A stretch of DNA of 23,110 nucleotides, from contig CAYMFD010000055.1 of the NCBI GenBank assembly GCA_964389475.1, forward strand, positions 1-23,110, in the 5' to 3' direction. Of this stretch, positions 1-7,752 are shown one piece after another; position 1 is the first letter of the stretch, and every line of letters starts with the position of its first letter. Under the pieces are notes generated by a model that made no database searches, was not told the DNA's origin, and saw only the letters and a list, made by a program, of their open reading frames with translations. This stretch comes from CAYMFD01 sp964389475 (GTDB lineage: Bacteria; Bacteroidota; Bacteroidia; Chitinophagales; Saprospiraceae). The position numbers were made by a program, and so were the translations under genes.

Positions 1-182
1 CAAAAGCACAGGGATCACCGAGAACCGGTGTCACCATAGGGGTAATGGTTATCTCCAGACAGTCCGGATCATTCTGGGCGGTGAGGATAGACATCGTGCT
101 ACACGTTAAAATTAAAATCGGTAGAAACAGGGGGGGGGCAAAATCTTATTTTGCCACTACTGAAAAATCTAGGTTGAAACAT
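1..182 (-). CDS. 5' end of a secreted surface protein, frame broken at a C9/G9 tract (partial)
   Basis: On the minus strand an ATG at 182-180 starts a peptide beginning MFQPRFFSSGKIRF that reads into a run of nine C and then stops at 101-99. The neighbouring frame is open from about 145 to the window edge. It encodes a hydrophobic stretch (LFLPILILTCSTMSILTAQ) followed by NDPDCLEITITPMVTPVLG. Removing one C joins the two into a convincing signal peptide with cleavage after TAQ, followed by a mature region like the Ig-like repeats of Bacteroidota surface proteins. As sequenced, the only ATG in the downstream frame is at 93-91, which would leave a truncated signal peptide. Function cannot be assigned because the rest lies outside the window. 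The frame break may be phase variation, a sequencing error in the homopolymer, or decay. Confidence 0.55.
130..138. repeat. Homopolymer G9 (C9 on the coding strand) inside a signal-peptide region
   Basis: Nine consecutive G on the plus strand lie between the start codon and the hydrophobic core of the minus-strand gene at the left edge. Eight or eleven residues would put the ATG in frame with the downstream open frame; nine does not. Homopolymers of this length are classic slipped-strand phase-variation sites, and also common sites of sequencing error. Confidence 0.6.
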
Positions 183-613
183 AATTAATAAGCTTAAATG
201 AGTCGATAGGTTATACTATCATTCGCAAAGTAGACAATAGATCACATATTATGCAAGCGTTTTGACACTTTAACCATTGATAATGCGGTTATGTGTGATT
301 GATGTGACATATCGCAGCGATTACTACATGATACCAGTCAACCTCGGGTCGTCCGCTATCTCTTCATTAGCGATAGTGTAAAGAAAGCCTAGGTGGGGAT
401 CGGCGGAGTATAAGGTCTGCGGCGGCACTTCCAGATGTTATAGTAAGCGCTGTCGAACTATCACTGCGGGCTCACGAACTGCAGTTATACCGTGGCAGAG
501 TGTGAAATGCTAAGACAGAAATGGTATCACTTGCAAGCGATTGACATTGTTATATAGGTAGATCGGCACAACAGTAAAGGGAAGAAACACATTACAATAA
601 GTCTTTATATCTT
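183..613. other. Intergenic region between divergent surface-protein genes
   Basis: I see no convincing gene, tRNA or rRNA here. The only repeat I found is a spaced pair of near-identical 15-16 nt words: TGCAAGCGTTTTGACA at 252-267 and TGCAAGCGATTGACA at 532-546, in the same orientation. They could be duplicated regulatory boxes for the genes transcribed away on each side, but no clean TAnnTTTG -7 box follows either copy. Confidence 0.5.
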
Positions 614-619
614 GTGCCC

Positions 620-1726
620 ATGTTTCTACGGTTTTACCATACTATCTCTATTATAGTGGTCTTAGCCCTCTTACCACAACTAAGAGCGGCTACCAATCCT
701 GTGGACGTCGTCGATATCAATACCGACGGTCAAGTAGATTACTGCGTAGGAACACAAGGCCTCGCAGTAGTGACCGTGACTGTCGACTTTACGACTGGAG
801 AGTGGCGAGCAGAGCCAGCTACGGCACTCGACCTATTGACCCTAGGTGCCGACACCCTCCTATTTACAGGACTAGAGGTAGGTCCAGTACTGCTGTGGTA
901 TGTGGCAGCTGATCCTGACGGTGATGGCCCATGTGTAGCTGATAGCCTAAGCATCAGCCTCAACCTGCAAGAGATCACCGTCACACACGAGGTAGTCAAT
1001 ATCGACTGCTATAGTGCTGCGCCTCGGGCCATTATCAATGTCGCCGGAGCCACCGACTATACGATCTCCGGACCTAGTGGGACGCTGGTATCAGGTGATA
1101 CCATCATAGTCGGGAATGTAGGTAGCTACGAGTATACCGTGACAGCGGGTGTCTGTACCACTACACAGACCTTTACAGTTGAAGACCTACGCTACGATGA
1201 GACGGCCCCAGCAGAGACGATCAGTGTCACTGCTGGCGAACCCTTTACCATCGATATCCCTGATGGTTTCGTGCCAGATGCCATCTTATGGAATGTAGAT
1301 GGTGATGTTACCCTCGATGTGCCGTCCCTGACCCTTGACATTACCGGCGAGACGATCACTGTCGACCTAACCCTGATGGAAGGTGACTGCTCGGCTCGAT
1401 GGCAGTATATCTTAGTGCCACAGTTTTCTCTAGGGCGGCCGCTCAAGTTCTTCCTCCCTAATGTCATAAGGCCAGATGGACCAAATGAAAACTTTACACT
1501 ACCGCCAGGCAGTCCATACACTATGATCAATATCATGGAAATCTATGATCGCTGGGGTAATACCGCCTACCGTATCGACAATGCACCTGCAGCGGGCTTT
1601 AATGGGTGGAACGGTAAGATGGATGGTCGCAACGTCGTGCAAGGCGTGTATGTGTACTACCTGCAGGCTACGAGAGATGACGGTGCTGTACAGACGGCCT
1701 TTGGCTCACTGACCGTACTGCACTAG
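620..1726 (+). CDS. Secreted protein with gliding-motility-type C-terminal domain (CHU_C)
   Basis: A 368-residue protein counted from the ATG at 620; an in-frame GTG lies six bases upstream at 614, but the ATG gives the better signal peptide (MFLRFYHTISIIVVLALLPQLRAA). The middle is beta-rich, with Ig-like or SprB-like character and two or three short repeats containing Cys and Thr/Val strands. The last ~95 residues match the CHU_C domain: FFLPNVIRPDGPNENF, then MEIYDRWGN, FNGWNGKMDGRNVVQGVYVYYL and a closing strand. In Bacteroidota this domain marks proteins exported by the type IX secretion system and retained at or released from the cell surface. The stop codon overlaps the stop region of the convergent gene by four bases (1723-1726), so the two genes share their 3' ends. 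The ligand or role is unknown; adhesion is only a guess. Confidence 0.85.
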   Translation: MFLRFYHTISIIVVLALLPQLRAATNPVDVVDINTDGQVDYCVGTQGLAVVTVTVDFTTGEWRAEPATALDLLTLGADTLLFTGLEVGPVLLWYVAADPDGDGPCVADSLSISLNLQEITVTHEVVNIDCYSAAPRAIINVAGATDYTISGPSGTLVSGDTIIVGNVGSYEYTVTAGVCTTTQTFTVEDLRYDETAPAETISVTAGEPFTIDIPDGFVPDAILWNVDGDVTLDVPSLTLDITGETITVDLTLMEGDCSARWQYILVPQFSLGRPLKFFLPNVIRPDGPNENFTLPPGSPYTMINIMEIYDRWGNTAYRIDNAPAAGFNGWNGKMDGRNVVQGVYVYYLQATRDDGAVQTAFGSLTVLH

Positions 1727-3354
1727 GGTCGTGCCTTAAATCGCATCGCCACTTTATTGATCTGCCCTTCATCGCCATTGGCCCGGTCTACTACTATGAG
1801 CTGCCAAATGCCTACTGCCTGCACCTCCATAGCAGGTAGCAACGCGTCAACAGGTACTACACCCGCACTCCTGATAGCGGTGCCTGCTCGCCATTCCTCT
1901 CCGCATATCGATGTGTTACTAGCCTGCTCGTCTAGGATAAAGTGCAGGTCTTCTTCATTACCACAATATCGGTCCCACAAGGCTAGCGTATCACCACTAG
2001 GTGGTACCAAGGTGATGATGAGGTCACCAATGTAGCTATGGCTGATGTCTATCTCAATATCTAGGTCTGTAATCGTATCGTCTAGGTAGGCTGGCACCTC
2101 TAGGGCTACCACGCTGGTATCATTATCGATGATGGGTATAGCGCCACCACCTATCAGTAGCCAGTCTAGCGTATCATTGACGATACAGCTATCCTTAGTA
2201 ATATTGACCGTAATACCCTGCGTTGCGGCGAATGTATTGCCAGCAACCACTGCTCCCTGGTAAGCGGCCTTAGCGATAAGGTCAGCCCCTGCCGTGCCAT
2301 CTAGCTGTAATCGATCTACACCGAAGTAGTCGCCCGAGGTCAGGCCATCTAGGTTAACGATAACCTGGTCTGGACACTCCGACAGATCATAGTCAGGATC
2401 ATAGTCAAAGTCCCAGCTAAAGCCAGCCCCTGACCAGCGATCATCCCACTCTATAAAGTAAGTGGTGCCGCCTACCACCCGGTAATCACTCACCTCACTA
2501 GCATATGCTGAGAGGCCAGATCCCATGGTACACTGGTCGTCATAGGAGGTCGTATTGATAAGGTTTCCACAGCTACCCTCGTGTATGTGAAAACGGGTAT
2601 CTATGCCATACCCACACGATGAAATAGATATCGCCCCATCTATCGGTGGTGTGAAAGTGTACCACTCGGCATTAGTAGCATTTTGCTGCGTAGCGCCGTT
2701 GCCCGATACTGGTGGATCAGCCAGGTAGGTACCGTTTTCGAAAATCGTATCAGCTGTGCTACATACACTATTAGCAAAGCAGTCGTCTGGAGGATACACC
2801 GTAATCGTTCGGGTACAAGTAGTACTAGCATCTGTCAAGGTGAGCACCATAGGACCGTTACTGACTAAAAAACCAGCGCCACCATTATCCATCACATGAT
2901 CTACATCGTATGTTAGGCTGGTAGCAGTAATATCTCCACTTACATCAAATCCACTACCTAGGGACACGCCATTGCCCAGTAGGGTCAGGCTAAATCTGTC
3001 GTCAGCAGGATCCAGCGTACCTTGATTGAGACATGTGCTGACCGTCACTAGCCCATTGATATGGCAGGCATCGCCTGGCAGGTCAGCCATCCATAGACCT
3101 CTACCATAAGTAGCTGCGTACAGTCTGTCGCCCACAATCTCTAGCTCGGTAACGTTAGCATTGGGCACGCCAGCACTGACTAGGGTCCACTGCGTGGCCA
3201 AATTGTCCCGATAATATATACCTCGACGCATGGCGGCGTACATCCCTCCATTGCCTTTACCATCGTATATCGTACAATTGGTACCTAGGCCAGGAAGGTT
3301 GTTGCTTACAGATGACCATGTGTCCCCTGCGTCACTACTCTCTCGCACTACCAT
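1723..3354 (-). CDS. C-terminal part of Asp-box/P-domain secreted protein (downstream of frame break)
   Basis: This 543-codon frame carries the continuation of the gene that starts at 5266. It opens with ESSDAGDTWSSVSNNLPGL, a complete Asp-box, followed by MYAAMRRGIYYRD and LYAATYGRGLWMADL, the typical closing blades of Bacteroidota BNR/VPS10-like propellers. A middle segment (around TADTIFENGTYLADPP to FIEWDDRW) resembles a bacterial pre-peptidase-C-type beta-sandwich. The last ~120 residues (DLDIEIDISHSYIGDLIITL, ..PPSGDTLALWDR, GIWQLIVVDRANGDEG) match the proprotein-convertase P-domain. No T9SS tail is seen; the P-domain is the end. The ATG at 3354 is very probably not a real start, because no signal peptide follows and the propeller is interrupted. 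It is best read as one gene of ~1,185 codons with a frame break. Confidence 0.8.
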   Translation of the reverse strand: MVVRESSDAGDTWSSVSNNLPGLGTNCTIYDGKGNGGMYAAMRRGIYYRDNLATQWTLVSAGVPNANVTELEIVGDRLYAATYGRGLWMADLPGDACHINGLVTVSTCLNQGTLDPADDRFSLTLLGNGVSLGSGFDVSGDITATSLTYDVDHVMDNGGAGFLVSNGPMVLTLTDASTTCTRTITVYPPDDCFANSVCSTADTIFENGTYLADPPVSGNGATQQNATNAEWYTFTPPIDGAISISSCGYGIDTRFHIHEGSCGNLINTTSYDDQCTMGSGLSAYASEVSDYRVVGGTTYFIEWDDRWSGAGFSWDFDYDPDYDLSECPDQVIVNLDGLTSGDYFGVDRLQLDGTAGADLIAKAAYQGAVVAGNTFAATQGITVNITKDSCIVNDTLDWLLIGGGAIPIIDNDTSVVALEVPAYLDDTITDLDIEIDISHSYIGDLIITLVPPSGDTLALWDRYCGNEEDLHFILDEQASNTSICGEEWRAGTAIRSAGVVPVDALLPAMEVQAVGIWQLIVVDRANGDEGQINKVAMRFKARP

Positions 3355-3360
3355 TCATAG
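3335..3360 (-). other. Frame break inside the Asp-box propeller gene
   Basis: On the minus strand the first frame reads V-I-L-S-M-N-G-S-A-R-E-stop, and the second reads R-E-S-S-D-A-G-D-T-W across the same bases. The crossing point is a GAGAGAG tract (3340-3346 region). One more AG pair would restore S-A-R-E-S-S-D. From memory, related propellers have several more residues between the LS-x-x-G strand and the Asp-box, so a small deletion is also possible. Confidence 0.75.
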
Positions 3361-5266
3361 AGAGGATGACTCGCTCTACATCATTGGGGTGGACATGTAT
3401 GTAGTTAATGAAGGCGGGGTTAGGCGGAGTGATGGTGTCCCAGATGGCACCACCATCAGCAGACGTAAGCAGGGTGCTACCGTATGACATGTAGATGCGT
3501 CGGCTATCTGTAGGGGCTATCGCTAGTTCGTTGATCCTAGCAGATCCTTTGTTGACATCACTGATCGGCACCCAACTACTACCTCCTGTAGTAGACTTAT
3601 GTAAGTGTTTTTTGGCTTGGTAAATCGTGTTTTTATAAATGGGGTCCTTCGCTAGTGGCGTCACCCAGTTACCTGATTCACCATTTTGGCTTTGGCTCAT
3701 ACCGGATGTACTAGATCCGCCATTGATAGACTTACGCAAGTCACCGTACTGTATCGAGCCGAATAATATGTCAGCGTCCTGATCAAGGATGATTGCCTCC
3801 ATACCATCGGCACCCAACCAGTCATACCATATGCCGTTTTTGATGATACCCGTGCCATTATCTTGCGAGCCACCATTGATACGGTCTACTACCGTGGTAG
3901 CAGCCCCGATACGATAAAACTGACGGATGCCCAGTCCACTAGTACGATCTACAAAAGAATTACCACCATCACTACTGATAAATAGGCCACCATCAGAGGC
4001 TACATAGATCTTACCATCGTGATAAATCATCTGATCTATATCTGCATGAACAAAAGGCAAGGGATTGCTCAGTAGCCAGTGGGTAGTCTGGTCCCATGTG
4101 ACGCCGCTGTCGGTAGACCGCCACGTCATGATACCAGCCACATGTACCTCATCAGAGTCCGTAGGGCTGACAATGATGTCCATATCCCTAGGCGCCTGAC
4201 CGCCACCTTGATTGGTATCATAGCCCATAATATTACCAGCCGCACTGCTACTAGACTGCAAGGTCCAGGTAGTACCCATATCCGACGACAGGTATAGTCC
4301 ACCGAAACCACCGCTCGCCTCTTGTAGGAGGTACAGGAGGTCTGGTTGATCAAGCGTGACAGCGATCATAACCGCTTGACTGGCCCATGGGCCAGTGATC
4401 TGAGTAAAGGTCTGCCCATTATCAGTCGACCTAAAAAATACGCCTTGTTCACCACTCGTATAGATAACGTTGTTGTCCGTAGGGTGTATCTCTATATCGT
4501 ATAGGTCCTGGTTCTGGCCCAAGGTAGTAGACCAGTTAAGACCACCATCGCTACTACGATAGAAGTTGCCATTGCGACTTGCTGCGAATATGACGTTACT
4601 ATTGGTGGGATCTTGTAAGAATGCATATACTCGATCATTGCCAATGTTATTGACCTTGGTCCAGGTAACACCAGCATCTAGACTACGATAGGTGCCAGAG
4701 CCTGCCGTGCTTACTAGGTAGTGGTCCGCATTAGCCGCAGATATGAGGGCAGCATAGCAGTCTAGAGTCGACTGGTTATCAAATATAGGTGCCCACGATA
4801 GCCCCTCATCTAGGGTCCGCCACACACCGCCACCCGGCGAGGTGACAATCAGATGGTCACTATCATTGGGATCAATCGCAATATTGGTCAGGCGACCTAT
4901 GTGGGAACTCCACGTCGACGTATTGACAGCACTCAAGGGGCCTAGCTCTTGCCAGTTAGTCGCATTTCGATTGACCGTCGTGATGTTTTTACTTTTAAAC
5001 TTATCGAACGCTTCTGTTGTGCGAGTATCGCCTATGACATAACCCTGATCATCTAGATTACGCTGTGCCCAGTACTGCCATCGCAAGTACTGTTTGTAGC
5101 CGATGTGCTTACCCCTACCTCTATCGTCGAAGTAGCGATCCACCTCTACCACGATCTCATCGTAGGTAAGGTCTTGGCGGTCTAGGATGTTGAGAAACTC
5201 TTGGCTTTGGATAGAGCCTATACAGCTTAAAAGGCTGAGTATGATGAGTGCGGTACGTACAATCAT
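3335..5266 (-). CDS. N-terminal part of secreted Asp-box (BNR/VPS10-like) beta-propeller protein
   Basis: A 643-codon frame starting with a clear signal peptide (MIVRTALIILSLLSCIGSIQS, then QEFL). After an N-terminal helical segment (YFDDRGRGKHIGYKQYLRW) come many Asp-box motifs of the form S-x-D-x-G-x-T-W: TLDEGLSW, SLDAGVTW, SSDGGLNW, STDNGQTF, SSDMGTTW, STDSGVTW, SSDGGNSF and SADGGAIW. These are the turns of sortilin/sialidase-like propeller blades, and such proteins in Bacteroidota are usually secreted or surface-bound. The frame stops at 3335-3337, in the middle of a blade and directly before the next Asp-box, which continues in another frame. It lies divergently from the prenyl synthase gene at 5413. 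The enzymatic activity or ligand is not evident; Asp-boxes themselves are structural. Confidence 0.85.
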   Translation of the reverse strand: MIVRTALIILSLLSCIGSIQSQEFLNILDRQDLTYDEIVVEVDRYFDDRGRGKHIGYKQYLRWQYWAQRNLDDQGYVIGDTRTTEAFDKFKSKNITTVNRNATNWQELGPLSAVNTSTWSSHIGRLTNIAIDPNDSDHLIVTSPGGGVWRTLDEGLSWAPIFDNQSTLDCYAALISAANADHYLVSTAGSGTYRSLDAGVTWTKVNNIGNDRVYAFLQDPTNSNVIFAASRNGNFYRSSDGGLNWSTTLGQNQDLYDIEIHPTDNNVIYTSGEQGVFFRSTDNGQTFTQITGPWASQAVMIAVTLDQPDLLYLLQEASGGFGGLYLSSDMGTTWTLQSSSSAAGNIMGYDTNQGGGQAPRDMDIIVSPTDSDEVHVAGIMTWRSTDSGVTWDQTTHWLLSNPLPFVHADIDQMIYHDGKIYVASDGGLFISSDGGNSFVDRTSGLGIRQFYRIGAATTVVDRINGGSQDNGTGIIKNGIWYDWLGADGMEAIILDQDADILFGSIQYGDLRKSINGGSSTSGMSQSQNGESGNWVTPLAKDPIYKNTIYQAKKHLHKSTTGGSSWVPISDVNKGSARINELAIAPTDSRRIYMSYGSTLLTSADGGAIWDTITPPNPAFINYIHVHPNDVERVILSMNGSARE

Positions 5267-5380
5267 AGGGTCGGGGTGAGGTATTGGCTGACATTGCTAG
5301 GTATACAAAGACAGTATGAAAAGGCTGGGACCACTATAGCAATACACCCCAATAATAAGACTTGTCCGGCAACTTAATGA

Positions 5381-5388
5381 TAGCTTTG
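5381..5388 (+). promoter_or_regulatory. Bacteroidota -7 promoter box TAGCTTTG
   Basis: TAGCTTTG fits the Bacteroidota consensus TAnnTTTG exactly and ends 24 bases before the ATG of the prenyl synthase. A weak CTTG at 5361-5364 could serve as the -33 element, though the 16-nt spacer is shorter than usual. It would drive the prenyl synthase/EgtD pair. Confidence 0.5.
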
Positions 5389-5412
5389 GCCTTTTAAATT
5401 GCCGACTCAACT

Positions 5413-6387
5413 ATGGTTATGATATCTGACTATCAGCAACGCTTCGACAACTACCTCAAGGCAAACCGCTTTGCAAAGGCACCAAAGAACCTCTACGAGC
5501 CCTTCGACTACCTACTCTCGCTGGGTGGTAAACGTATCCGTCCAGTACTCGCCATGATAGGCGCAGAGCTGGCTGGCGCCTCAGGTGATGATGCTCTTCC
5601 GGCTGCCATGGCGGTTGAGTTGTTTCACAACTTCTCTTTGATGCATGACGACATCATGGACGATGCGCCGCTACGTAGAGGCGAGGCGACGGTACATGAG
5701 GCATACGATGTCAATACCGCCATACTCTCAGGAGATGCGATGCTGATCAAGGCATATGAATTTTTGCTTGGCTACCCTACTGCAATAAGCCACCATCTCA
5801 TCAAGGGTTTCGTAGAGACAAGCCTACTGGTCTGTGAAGGGCAGCAGCTAGACATGGATTTTGAAAAAAGAACCGACGTCACTATCGCCGAGTACATCGA
5901 TATGATCACAGGCAAGACTAGCGTACTACTCGGTGAAGCTTTGCGGCTAGGTAGTATCGTCGCTGGTGCTGATGCGCAGGTTGTCGATCATGCCTACAAG
6001 TTCGGTGTCAATGTGGGCATTGCCTTTCAGATACAAGACGACATACTCGATACCTACGGGCTCTCTGCTAAAGTAGGTAAGCAAATAGGCGGCGACATCA
6101 TACAAGGCAAAAAGACTTATCTCTACCTTAAGGCTATCGAGCTAGCTACTGATACGCAGCGGGAGTCTCTCGAGCAGCTGTACTACGACCAGTCGATATC
6201 CAAGGCCGACAAGGTCGAGGCGGTAGTCAAAGTATTCGACAGCCTCCATGTACGCCTATACGCTGATGAAGTCAAGGCGGCCTACCGCGACCTAGCCTAC
6301 TCGCACCTAGACATGATCGCCGTGCCAGACCAGCAAAAATCAACCCTGCGCAACCTCGCTCAGTATCTACTAGACAGAGACGAATAA
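5413..6387 (+). CDS. Polyprenyl (geranylgeranyl/farnesyl-type) diphosphate synthase
   Basis: A 324-residue trans-isoprenyl diphosphate synthase that condenses isopentenyl diphosphate onto allylic diphosphates in the cytoplasm. Signature blocks are in order: LGGKRIRPVL (residues 37-46), the first aspartate-rich motif DDIMD (79-83) followed by RRGEATVH, GKTSVLLGEALRLG (~167-180), and the second aspartate-rich motif in FQIQDDILD (205-213) followed by GKQIGGDIIQGKKT. The first motif lacks the two-residue insertion of bacterial farnesyl synthases, and Phe74 sits five residues before it. In the archaeal-type scheme that favours a C15-C20 product, so GGPP is my best guess. An ATG at 5419 is an alternative start. 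The stop shares one base with the next start (TAATG), so translation with EgtD is coupled. Confidence 0.9.
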   Translation: MVMISDYQQRFDNYLKANRFAKAPKNLYEPFDYLLSLGGKRIRPVLAMIGAELAGASGDDALPAAMAVELFHNFSLMHDDIMDDAPLRRGEATVHEAYDVNTAILSGDAMLIKAYEFLLGYPTAISHHLIKGFVETSLLVCEGQQLDMDFEKRTDVTIAEYIDMITGKTSVLLGEALRLGSIVAGADAQVVDHAYKFGVNVGIAFQIQDDILDTYGLSAKVGKQIGGDIIQGKKTYLYLKAIELATDTQRESLEQLYYDQSISKADKVEAVVKVFDSLHVRLYADEVKAAYRDLAYSHLDMIAVPDQQKSTLRNLAQYLLDRDE

Positions 6388-7340
6388 TGACAGACATAGC
6401 CAATAGCCAGTTCGCCAAAGATGTGCGAGCGGGCCTTACCAGAGAGCCTAAGCAATTGTCGTCCAAGTACTTCTACGATGATAAAGGCGACAAGATCTTT
6501 CAGCAGATCATGCAACTACCTGAGTACTACCTCACCAGAGCAGAGTACGAGGTCTGTAACACGCAGCCCGTCATGCACGACCTGCAGATGAATACCGACG
6601 CCTATGACATCATAGAGCTAGGTGCTGGTGACGGTTTTAAGACCAAGGTCCTACTGCGCAAAGCTCTGGCGCTAGGTCATGACATACGCTACCTACCGAT
6701 AGATATCAGCGGGTCGATATTAGAAGAGCTACAAGATGCATTACAGCAAGAAATACCACAACTAACCGTAACGCCACAACAGGGAGAATACTTCGGAGTA
6801 CTAGAAGACTTAGCTCAGCACAGCGACCGGCCCAAGCTCATCCTATTTATGGGTAGTAACATCGGCAACTTGCTACACCCGATCGCCATAGATTTTTTAC
6901 AAAAACTAGCTGCGACGATGCAGGAGGACGATCGCTTGTTTGTAGGATTTGACCTAAAGAAAGATCCTGCTACCATACTAGCAGCATACAACGATAGTCA
7001 AGGTGTAACCGCCTCATTCAATACCAATGTGCTAGAGCGAATCAACCGAGAGCTAGGCGGTGACTTTGAGCTGTCGAAGTGGCAGCACCAGCCTGTCTAC
7101 AACCCTGAGTCAGGGACTTGCAAGAGTTACCTCATGGCTACAGAGTCGCAGACCGTCCACCTTAAGCACCTAGACCTGACCATAGACTTCGAGGCTTATG
7201 AGACTATCCATACCGAGATATCACAAAAGTATAGTCCATCTATCATAGAGTGGTTGTGCGAGGAGTCGGGCCTGCAACCTATGCGACACTACACGGATAG
7301 TAAGGGCTACTTTGCTAACTATATCTTGAGAAGAGGATGA
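6387..7340 (+). CDS. egtD: EgtD-type L-histidine N-alpha-methyltransferase family protein
   Basis: A 317-residue SAM-dependent methyltransferase of the EgtD family, whose characterised members trimethylate histidine to hercynine in ergothioneine synthesis. Visible blocks are YFYDDKGDKIFQQIMQLPEYYLTRAEYE (residues ~28-55, shown by its family spacing), SAM motif IIELGAGDGFKT (75-86), LPIDISGSILEEL, FMGSNIGNL, the family-specific FNTNVLERINRELGGDF, and TEISQKYS near the C-terminus. The Glu and Ser of that last block correspond to the substrate-contacting E-x-S pair of mycobacterial EgtD. No egtB, egtC or egtE is present in the window, and the partner gene is a prenyl synthase. Hercynine formation is therefore likely by family, but the pathway end product is open. 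Coupled to the upstream gene by a one-base overlap. Confidence 0.82.
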   Translation: MTDIANSQFAKDVRAGLTREPKQLSSKYFYDDKGDKIFQQIMQLPEYYLTRAEYEVCNTQPVMHDLQMNTDAYDIIELGAGDGFKTKVLLRKALALGHDIRYLPIDISGSILEELQDALQQEIPQLTVTPQQGEYFGVLEDLAQHSDRPKLILFMGSNIGNLLHPIAIDFLQKLAATMQEDDRLFVGFDLKKDPATILAAYNDSQGVTASFNTNVLERINRELGGDFELSKWQHQPVYNPESGTCKSYLMATESQTVHLKHLDLTIDFEAYETIHTEISQKYSPSIIEWLCEESGLQPMRHYTDSKGYFANYILRRG

Positions 7341-7363
7341 GTTGTCTTATGAAGTTGTAGAGA

Positions 7364-7391
7364 CACGAATTGGCACGGATTTCACCAATTA
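7364..7391. repeat. Three tandem ~9-10 nt CACGAATT-like units
   Basis: The units are CACGAATTGG, CACGGATTT and CACCAATTA in direct succession, starting 23 bases after the EgtD stop. Strings of CACGAATT-like words at this period are a familiar dispersed intergenic repeat type in Bacteroidota and some other phyla (recalled, not searched). Confidence 0.45.
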
Positions 7392-7590
7392 AGAGCTGCA
7401 GATCAGAAGAGCGGAGTTTCGATGCCGCTGCGCTAAGTCAACTACCTCAATGGGCAACGATTAACTCGAGGTTCTACGTTTTGCTTCACTCACAGTGACC
7501 TGACTTAAACAGTCAGTAACTCTCTTATCGACACTAAAGTGGTCGAGGCCATGTGATTCTTGTGCCTAATGATGCTTGTTCGTTAAGCCC

Positions 7591-7690
7591 NNNNNNNNNN
7601 NNNNNNNNNNNNNNNNNNNNNNNNNNNNNNNNNNNNNNNNNNNNNNNNNNNNNNNNNNNNNNNNNNNNNNNNNNNNNNNNNNNNNNNNNN
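7591..7690. other. Assembly gap (100 N)
   Basis: Exactly 100 ambiguous bases, the conventional placeholder for a scaffold join of unknown length. Confidence 0.97.
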
Positions 7691-7752
7691 CACCCATCCC
7701 AAAACCCAAAGTCGATACTCATGGTTACTACTGTCATACGATAAGAACTACT

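Larger units (their letters stand above)
7341..7752. other. Intergenic stretch containing a scaffold gap
   Basis: No gene is supported here. The stretch holds a short-period repeat (7364-7391), a small hairpin CTGACT-TAAAC-AGTCAG (7500-7516) without a T-run, and the 100-N gap. Open frames that run through the N block are artefacts. A gene could be hidden in the gap because its real length is unknown. Confidence 0.6.

Noticed and set aside
3335..3354. Programmed ribosomal frameshift in the Asp-box gene
   Set aside because: There is no slippery heptamer of the X-XXY-YYZ type, and no such mechanism is known for this protein family; indel or error is simpler.
4126..4353. Open frames antisense to or overlapping the Asp-box gene, and similar ones inside comM and recA
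   Set aside because: They have no recognisable motifs or starts and overlap strongly supported coding frames; they are frame shadows.
7576..7752. An upstream extension of the PTPS gene that reads through the N block
   Set aside because: The extension consists mostly of unknown bases. The ATG at 7753 gives exactly the normal family length and the conserved N-terminus.
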